Shown piece after piece: positions 25,601 through 30,705 of a stretch of DNA of 52,967 nt. The notes below the pieces were generated by a model. It was not told where the DNA came from and searched no databases. It was given only the letters and a program-made list of their open reading frames with translations. The stretch lies in NCBI GenBank assembly GCA_030432405.1, contig JAUIHG010000004.1:1-52967 (forward strand), read 5' to 3'. The stretch is from Bacteroidia bacterium. GTDB taxonomy: Bacteria > Bacteroidota > Bacteroidia > Chitinophagales > BACL12. The position numbers and the translations under genes were made by a program. Within the stretch, counting starts at the first letter, position 1; every line of letters starts with the position of its first letter.

Positions 25601-28097
25601 CAACAAGAACATCATTGTCATAGTCCGAATCCAGGTCAGCAAGGAATAGGGACTCCGGCTTGATTCCTGTATTGCTTATAAGGATTTTCGGCCCAAAGGT
25701 GCCACCACCTAGATTCGGGTACCAAGCAAGTCTGGAATCGATTTGGCTGATGCTGACAACATCAAGATCTCCGTCGTTGTCCAGGTCCCCAGCGCCTACA
25801 CCAATGGTGCCGGAGTGCGCTGTGCTGATAATGTGTTGAGGGCCGAATGCTCCTCCGCCCGTGTTCTCATACCATGCGATTGTATTGTCTATTGCGCTTG
25901 CACTGATTGCATCCAAATCGCCATCGCCATCCAAGTCTGCAGCCACAGCATCAATGGCGCCATTGGCCGATGAGGTTATGGAAATGGCATCGTCGAAAAC
26001 TAACTGCTGGCCAATGCCTGACGTAAGAAACGTTCGGACCTCTGGCAGGTTGTCGATTCCTGCCGGAGGAGTATAGGCGAAAAACACCCCATTGGTGTCC
26101 GACGCCGCAGGGACCACGGTATCGATTGGGCACAATATTTCCGGGGGCATGGATGATGCCACCGTAACGCCGAATGAGCAGGTGTCTGTATTGCCCGCTT
26201 GGTCCACCACTACATAGCGTTCAATGGTGGTGCCTATCGGAAACGTTGAACCAGGACCTAAACCGGAAATGCGCATGGTAGTGGCTCCGGGAAGATCGTC
26301 TGTTCCATAAGGCAGCAAATAGCTTACGTCAATTCCGCTGGATCCAAAAGGCGCTTCAACCATTATGTCCGAAGGGCAGGTAACCATGGGTGCTTCCCCA
26401 TCTGTCACTACAACCACATCAAATGAACAGGTGTCTGTGAGGCCGGCGGCGTCGGTGGCCATGTATGTTTCTGTACTGTTGCCCAAAGGGAACAGACCGC
26501 CGGAACCAATACCATTGGCCAAGGCGATTGTGGCTCCGGATTGGTTGTCTTCTACTGTAGGGAGGCCATAGGTTACCACAGTGGAACTCAAGCTGGAATT
26601 AATGCCTACCAGTATTTCCACAGGACAAACGGCCGTGGGTGGTTCGTTGTCCAGTACAGTCACCGAAATGGAACAGGAGTCGGAATTCCCTGCAGCATCC
26701 GTGGACACGTACGTATCTATAGTTGTTCCAATGGGAAAAGCTTTTCCGATTTTGGTATTGGTGTGATAATCGATAATGTACGTGGCAGCAACAAGATCCG
26801 GATATGCATCATGGTTCAGGAATCCAGCGTGCACTCCTCGAGCACCGTATTCAAAAGCACCAGTGCTTTGACCTTGCACAAAAACACCACCACCCAGGTT
26901 TTCGAACCAAACGGTTTTGCTGCTGACGCCCCCGATCAAGACATCCACATCGCCGTCGCTGTCGAGGTCCATCGTGAACACGCCAGCAGCACCATTCCGG
27001 GTTACGATCAGTTGGGCCATACTGAAACTGCCACCACCCAGATTTTCAAACCATAACACGCGCCCATCGTTGAAGCTCGCGCTGATGACATCTACATCTC
27101 CATCTCCATCCATGTCGTTTGCGTGCACGCTTCGTGCCCCATCCGCATCTGCAGCCAAAACGTTTTGAGGACCAAACGTGCCACCACCCAGATTTTCATA
27201 CCAGGCGACTTTATCGTCGTCTTCACTGGCACTGATCACGTCGTTGTCCCCATCGTTGTCCAAATCGGCTGCAAAGACGCTTTGGGCACCTCCAGCCGAC
27301 GAGGAAATGATCTGACCAGAGCCAAAAGCGCCGCCACCAAGGTTTTCGAACCAAGCAATTCGGTTGTCATTTTCGCTTGCGCTGAGTACATCAGGGTCGC
27401 CATCTCCGTCCAGATCAATAGCAAACACTCCACTGGCACCATTGGTGGAGGTTGTGATTACCTGTTTGGGTCCGGTATCTCCTCCACCCAGGTTTTCGTA
27501 CCAAGCGATCATGTCATCGTTTTCGCTTGCGCTGAGTACATCAGGATCGCCATCATCGTCCAGATCAATGGCAAAAACACACTTTGCACCATTGGTAACT
27601 CCGATGACAAACTGGGTAGAAAAAAAGGAGTCACCATCGTAGTCGTACCAGGCAATCTTGCCGTCACCTGAACTGGCGCTCAAAACGTCGCCATCTCCGT
27701 CACCATCCATGTCGGCTATAAATACACTTTCGGGTGTGCTTGCCAGAGGTGTAATGCCAAACCATGGAGAAAAATAGGTCGTCTGGCCAATGCCTGAGGC
27801 CAAAATGGTTTGAACTCCTGGTTGGTCGTCAATTCCAACAGGGACGCTATAGGTGACGGTGCCGGTGGAGTCACCCGGATCGTTATATGCAACCGTATCC
27901 CCAGGGCATGTAATGTTCGGCGGAATTGAATCCGTTTGACCTTGGGCGGGCACACTCCAGATGAGCATAGCAAGGACCAATATGGTTGCATTGAATTCCT
28001 GTGCTACGCATCTGACTGCACGAAACACTGAGTCGGCCTGTGAAAAATGTGCTACGGAAAAGCCACGAAGATTGAATGCCTTAGATGATTCGGACAC
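19647..28097 (-). CDS. Giant T9SS cargo: ten HYR domains, five with an inserted seven-repeat FG-GAP block
   Basis: 2816 residues. A GTG start at 28097 is used; a GTG at 28028 (residue 24) would give a neater signal peptide ending PAQGQ. Ten HYR (Ig-like) domains follow, each with a PP-I-x-CP opening and a DTCSF ending. HYR 1, 4, 6, 8 and 10 (roughly residues 57-482, 650-1083, 1164-1596, 1680-2110, 2193-2626) are each split at the loop after SGIG by seven repeats of the type DLDGDGDLDVLSAS...WYENLGGGxF. HYR 2, 3, 5, 7 and 9 are intact. A linker of ~110 residues with Fn3-like features leads to a T9SS type A sorting domain (VRVFPNPVGN...DVSGLAAGFY...KRLVKEE). Expected to be Ca-binding, secreted and adhesive. 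GC is visibly lower than in neighbouring genes. Confidence 0.9.
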   Translation of the reverse strand: MSESSKAFNLRGFSVAHFSQADSVFRAVRCVAQEFNATILVLAMLIWSVPAQGQTDSIPPNITCPGDTVAYNDPGDSTGTVTYSVPVGIDDQPGVQTILASGIGQTTYFSPWFGITPLASTPESVFIADMDGDGDGDVLSASSGDGKIAWYDYDGDSFFSTQFVIGVTNGAKCVFAIDLDDDGDPDVLSASENDDMIAWYENLGGGDTGPKQVITTSTNGASGVFAIDLDGDGDPDVLSASENDNRIAWFENLGGGAFGSGQIISSSAGGAQSVFAADLDNDGDNDVISASEDDDKVAWYENLGGGTFGPQNVLAADADGARSVHANDMDGDGDVDVISASFNDGRVLWFENLGGGSFSMAQLIVTRNGAAGVFTMDLDSDGDVDVLIGGVSSKTVWFENLGGGVFVQGQSTGAFEYGARGVHAGFLNHDAYPDLVAATYIIDYHTNTKIGKAFPIGTTIDTYVSTDAAGNSDSCSISVTVLDNEPPTAVCPVEILVGINSSLSSTVVTYGLPTVEDNQSGATIALANGIGSGGLFPLGNSTETYMATDAAGLTDTCSFDVVVVTDGEAPMVTCPSDIMVEAPFGSSGIDVSYLLPYGTDDLPGATTMRISGLGPGSTFPIGTTIERYVVVDQAGNTDTCSFGVTVASSMPPEILCPIDTVVPAASDTNGVFFAYTPPAGIDNLPEVRTFLTSGIGQQLVFDDAISITSSANGAIDAVAADLDGDGDLDAISASAIDNTIAWYENTGGGAFGPQHIISTAHSGTIGVGAGDLDNDGDLDVVSISQIDSRLAWYPNLGGGTFGPKILISNTGIKPESLFLADLDSDYDNDVLVASSSNDKIVWYENQGGGVFSTENVISTNVDEAKAVYAADLDGDGDLDALSASDFDDKIAWYENLGSGNFSSQHVISSSVFRAQDVSAADLNGDGRLDVMAASRGNDRLEWFENLGSGAFGPAQIITAETEFAVSVEAVDLDGDGDNDIISASQSDRKLAYYVNLGGGVFGAQQVVAITAPGLTHAFSADIDGDQKPDLLSVSYTDDRVAWYRSNFEANFYPTGTTTEVYVAVDALGNSDTCSFTIDVIDTSPPSIICPDAVFEIIASDAAGDTVYYDAPVATDNLDSVSVTFLSGIESGGFFPVGTTLVQYLATDAQGLTDTCSFTVELQNDEAPSISCPSDITVDVDTGSGGAQVVYIPPVGIDDLPGVQTSLLSGVGLEASFDSLFLINGTADGATYVHTADMDGDGDMDVLWAGFFAHQIAWHANTGDGHFGPVQSISTAQNGARSAITCDLDGDGALDVLATSSLDDKIAWYKNNGGGAFGPQQIISTAVNSPFSAVAADFDGDGDLDVVGASELDDKIAWYENLGGGSFGAQQVISTSANGARCVSTADLDGDGDPDIISASEADDKVAWYENIGSGTFGAQQLISTAANGVQSVFATDLDLDGDLDVLSASELDDKIAWYENDGNGAFGAQNVISTTADQAWDVFAADLNSDGHVDVISASRADDKVAWYKNDGNGGFGPEEIISTDADNIRNVAAGDLNGDGHPDILSASLAGDEIVWYKNRIAGGFFAPGVNTETYLATDAAGMTDTCSFTITVLDNIPPEILCPEDLLIPVGMDTGGIHVPYAPPIGMDNQPIVTTELVAGLGPGSIFPLGTSTEVYAVTDISGLSDTCSFDITVYVDPAPSIVCPSDTATLVAYSNGGDSLSIPFPIGTDNAPGAITTYLSGVGRDVQFQDRDIINSTIVDPRSPLGGDLDGDGDQDIVVSSWTENRIYWLENAGDSTYGTPKLIFDASTKPWSVALSDMDNDGDTDVVASFDDETISWFSNDGTGSFGPDHVVADDITSYKTIAADMDNNGMLDVVAIDVNDGTLAWYPNEGISGFGVQREINTGTLHPGHILALDADNDQDLDLVVTSEIANGVYWLENMGGGSFDSLRHVGSGLGYAYTVHAADLDNDGRQDLITNETYSDNIHWYQNLGAGAFAGPNIVSTTAGRPEDIAVADLDRDGWSDVVSINTLENDIVWYRNLGAGSFDTAQVINNVPINVKDIHLSDLSSNGLLDVISTSTYGDNTAVYRSIGVAQFFPIGSHTESYLVSDANRRTDTCSFVVTVLADSAPSIICPPDIIVPIELGLAGATVNYTPPVGTDNMPGATTQQIAGIGPGGLFPVGTTVESYQVVDSGGLSAVCSFSVEVVDDIAPDIVCPPDTVVFVETGMSGAFVAYLPPEGTDNLPGASSILTNGTPVAFTIGDQSVIGTSGDGALYIETSDVDGDGDLDVLGASSADDKIAWYENLGNGTFGPQQIISTELDQTRTVYGSDLDGDGDEDVLACSTRDDKVVWFENLGGGTFGPQQIISTSADGPFCALAADLDGDGDQDVMSASDYDDKVAWYENLGGGAFGPQQIISNAADGSHYVFAADLDNDGDLDVLSASKNDNKIAWYENLGVGVFGVEQIVSTNANGAQCVFAADLNGDGWKDILSASESDDKIAWYENQGPLGFGPQQVLNNSADRAWSVTATDLDKDGDLDVLDASINDDRVSWYENFGNGSFSARKIITASTNGPRWVHVADLDADGDQDVLSASFYDDTFAWYENQGTGAYFPVGDNVQTYVVADASGNTDSCSFTISVLEDSCSTATAPQNPRNVLLTDRALLRWDPVPLSLGCQIQGIRITPPGPSVKRKIPGTAVDSVRISFAQFGPGTSWAWRIRCACSTSPVEATPFSTFDTIHVPSTVRLQPLEPHVRVFPNPVGNILFVELEGYADTEVDVAIHSADGRMLRAWREGIGLEMEILELDVSGLAAGFYTTSITTDSGRVVKRLVKEE

Positions 28098-28371
28098 GCG
28101 AAAGGGAGTTAGAGAAGGTGGTGAAAACGTATATCCGGATTGGGTTTCCCCTAATCATCAGTAAGGTACCCCGATGTGCGAAGGCATCAAAGCTGGCGTT
28201 AGCATAAACGTGCAGTGGCGCAAGGGTATGAATTGTCCTGCGTCGGACTAAGTTCAGTGCTTGTTTTGTGGCTATCCCTCTGCCGATGCACGTGGTGCCG
28301 TATTTGGCTCAGCATCGCGTAGTCCTTTATGGACTGCCCTCATCGTGGATGCATCCTAAGCAGGGGACGGC

Positions 28372-29412
28372 TTAATCCCACACCTTCAAACCTTCGGTGC
28401 AGTTGCGGCAGATGTCGATTTCGGAGCGGCTTTTGAGCACGCTGCGGCGGAAGCGGTCGTAGGGCTCGGAGCGCCAGATGTCGTGGAAGGAGGTAGTGGA
28501 CAGGTCGCCGAGGCGGTAGCTGGCGTCTTTGTCGAAGCAGCAGGGGACCACCTGGCCGTCCCAGGTGACCACGCAGGAGTGCCAGAGTTTCCAGCAGTGG
28601 TTGAGGAGCTTGTTTTTGATGCTCCATTTTCCGTCGGGGCCTTCGCGGTAACGCGCATAACGGTCCTGCGTGGGAATAAGGTCGGACCCGTTTTCGTAGT
28701 CGTAGATCTGGGCGGTTTTCAGCCGCACTTCGTCCACGCCGATGTCTGCTCCGATGCGGTGGACTTCTTCGATTTGATGTTCGTTGGGGCGGACCACCAA
28801 AAATTGAAAAATGACGTGGGGCGTACGCGATTTCAATTTGCGTTTCCACGCGATCACGTTGCGCGTGCCTTCAAGCACTTTTTCGAGTTTCCCACCGACC
28901 CGGTACTGCTGGTAGGTTTCCTGGTCGGTACCGTCGATGGAAACGATCAGGCGATCCAGTCCGCTTTCGACCGTCTTGCGGGCGTTTTCATCATGCAGGT
29001 AATGCGCATTGGTGCTGGTGGCCGTGTAGATGCCCTTGCCCGATGCATAGGAAGCCATGTCCAGAAAAGCCGGATTCAAATACGGCTCGCCCTGGAAATA
29101 AAACATCAAATACATCAGGTCCCCGGCCAGCTCGTCGATGACCCCCTCGAAAAAATCCGGCTTCAACATGCCGGTGGGGCGCGTAAACGCGCGAAGACCG
29201 CTGGGACATTCGGGGCAGCGCAGGTTGCAGGCCGTGGTCGGCTCGAAACTCAACGAAAAGGGAAGGCCCCAAACGGTGGGGCGTTTGGTGGCGCGGGAGG
29301 CGTAGTACCCGGCCAGGACGCGGGAAGCGTTCGCCAGCCGGCGGGCCGTCAGTTTCCGGGCAATCAGCGGCCGTTCGCTGGACCAGAGCTTGTCGTAGTC
29401 GGTGATGGCCAT
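28372..29412 (-). CDS. Radical SAM protein with SPASM domain
   Basis: 346 residues from the ATG at 29412; the longer frame to 29607 overlaps pheS and is rejected. The radical SAM cluster motif is CNLRCPECP (CxxxCxxC), after LSFEPTTA. Barrel motifs FYFQGEPYLNP and LIVSIDGTDQETYQQYR follow. The C-terminal SPASM domain binds auxiliary Fe-S clusters: CWKLWHSCVVTWDGQVVPCCFDKD and CRNCTEG. Members modify peptides, cofactors or tRNA; no precursor peptide or partner lies nearby, so the substrate is open. Its start is 40 nt from the pheS stop, same strand, so it may be co-transcribed. The 274 nt beyond its stop, up to the giant gene, hold nothing I recognise. Confidence 0.9.
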   Translation of the reverse strand: MAITDYDKLWSSERPLIARKLTARRLANASRVLAGYYASRATKRPTVWGLPFSLSFEPTTACNLRCPECPSGLRAFTRPTGMLKPDFFEGVIDELAGDLMYLMFYFQGEPYLNPAFLDMASYASGKGIYTATSTNAHYLHDENARKTVESGLDRLIVSIDGTDQETYQQYRVGGKLEKVLEGTRNVIAWKRKLKSRTPHVIFQFLVVRPNEHQIEEVHRIGADIGVDEVRLKTAQIYDYENGSDLIPTQDRYARYREGPDGKWSIKNKLLNHCWKLWHSCVVTWDGQVVPCCFDKDASYRLGDLSTTSFHDIWRSEPYDRFRRSVLKSRSEIDICRNCTEGLKVWD

Positions 29413-29452
29413 GCAGGGGGACAGGCAACCGCACCATGGGGCACAGCGCCGG

Positions 29453-30550
29453 TCAGCTTTCGCTGCGGAACTGCTCCAGGAACAGGGCGTCGTTTTCGGT
29501 GAACAGGCGGATGTCGTCGATGCGGTAGACCAGCATGGCGATGCGTTCGATGCCCATGCCAAAAGCAAATCCGGTGTAGCGTTCGGCGTCCACGCCGCAG
29601 TTTTCAAACACGTCCGGGTCCACCATGCCGCAGCCCATAATTTCCACCCAGCCGGTGTGCTTGCAGACCGAGCAGCCCTTGCCGGAACAGATCAGGCAGG
29701 TGACGTCAACTTCGGCCGAAGGCTCCGTGAAGGGGAAATAAGAGGGGCGCAGGCGGGTTTCGGTGTCTTCGCCAAACATGGTTTTGGCGAAATAATCGAT
29801 GGTCTGCTTGAGGTCGGCAAAGGACACGTTTTCATCCACATAGAGGCCTTCCACCTGGTGGAAGACGCAGTGTGCGCGGGCGGAAATGGTCTCGTTGCGG
29901 TAGGTGCGGCCCGGAGCGATGATGCGGATGGGCGGCTTGCGCGATTCCATGACCCGCGCCTGCACCGGCGAGGTGTGGGTGCGCAGGACCCGGTCCGGGT
30001 GTCCGGCGATGTAAAAGGTGTCCTGCATGTCGCGCGCCGGGTGGTGCTCCGGCGTGCCCATGGCGGTGAAGTTGTGCCAGTCGTCTTCGATTTCCGGGCC
30101 TTCCTCCACCGCAAATCCGATGCGGGCAAAAGCCTCCACAATGCGCTGGCGGATGATGTTGATCGGGTGCCGGGAGCCGACGCGCGGGGCGGCGGGCGGC
30201 AGGCTGAGGTCCACATCCGGACCTGCACTGGCCTCCTGTTGCACCAGCCCGGTCTTCGCTTCTTCGAAGCGCTTTTCCGCACTTTGTTTGACGGCATTCA
30301 CGCGTTGGCCGAAGGCTTTGCGCTCCGGGCCGGGTACGTCCTTCATGCGCCCCATCAGGCCCTTGACCAGGCCCTTGCTGCCAATGAAGCGGATGCGGAA
30401 GGCCTCCAGGGCATCGGCGCTGTCGATGGCATAGGCTTCGATGTCGGCCTGCAGGGCATCGGCGGCTGCCAATGCGTCGTCGAGGCCGGAGCCTGTAGCG
30501 CCGGAGGCTTGATCTGCGGTCGGGGAACTTTGGGGGTCTTTGGAGGACAT
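29453..30550 (-). CDS. pheS: Phenylalanine-tRNA ligase alpha subunit
   Basis: 365 residues from the ATG at 30550. The N-terminal coiled coil (DALAAADALQADIEAY) is followed by FRIRFIGSKGLVKGLMGRMKDVP. Class II motifs are HPINIIRQRIVEAFARIGF, the motif 2 stretch IRIIAPGRTYRNE, FHQVEGLYVDENVSFADLK, and motif 3 with GMGIERIAMLVYRIDDIR. With PheT it charges tRNA-Phe in the cytoplasm; pheT is not in the window, which is common in Bacteroidota. The in-frame extension to 30721 overlaps the divergent GH2 gene and is rejected. Confidence 0.97.
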   Translation of the reverse strand: MSSKDPQSSPTADQASGATGSGLDDALAAADALQADIEAYAIDSADALEAFRIRFIGSKGLVKGLMGRMKDVPGPERKAFGQRVNAVKQSAEKRFEEAKTGLVQQEASAGPDVDLSLPPAAPRVGSRHPINIIRQRIVEAFARIGFAVEEGPEIEDDWHNFTAMGTPEHHPARDMQDTFYIAGHPDRVLRTHTSPVQARVMESRKPPIRIIAPGRTYRNETISARAHCVFHQVEGLYVDENVSFADLKQTIDYFAKTMFGEDTETRLRPSYFPFTEPSAEVDVTCLICSGKGCSVCKHTGWVEIMGCGMVDPDVFENCGVDAERYTGFAFGMGIERIAMLVYRIDDIRLFTENDALFLEQFRSES

Positions 30551-30607
30551 CGCTGGAAAACGGGCAGTGTACGGATGGGACTGGACCCTCGACGGGCCGG
30601 CATCCCG

Positions 30608-30615
30608 CAAAGCTA
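30608..30615 (-). promoter_or_regulatory. Putative -7 element (TAGCTTTG) for pheS
   Basis: Read on the minus strand this is TAGCTTTGC, matching TAnnTTTG, and would give a leader of about 50 nt before the pheS ATG. On the plus strand the divergent GH2 gene has TAACTTGC at 30692-30699, seven bases before its ATG. Confidence 0.5.
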
Positions 30616-30705
30616 CGGTCCTGCCCACGGCTTGCCATGTCCGCCTGCCTTCTTGCCGCGTTGCGGCGAACGCGCGCTGCGGCACGGCGAGGTTAACTTG
30701 CAGGC

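Noticed and set aside
20415-27671. Several plus-strand frames of 100-210 codons within the giant gene
   Set aside because: They are antisense shadows of the repeated FG-GAP segments, with repetitive translations that mirror the repeats.
20220-27925. The regularly repeated D-x-D-G-D coding segments considered as a CRISPR-like or satellite array
   Set aside because: The period is protein-level (about 180 bp, variable at the DNA level), continues one open frame and encodes calcium-binding repeats; there are no constant repeats with unique spacers.
28098-28371. Possible small gene or RNA between the giant gene and the radical SAM gene
   Set aside because: No frame with a plausible start and composition, and no strong hairpin with a T-tract was visible.
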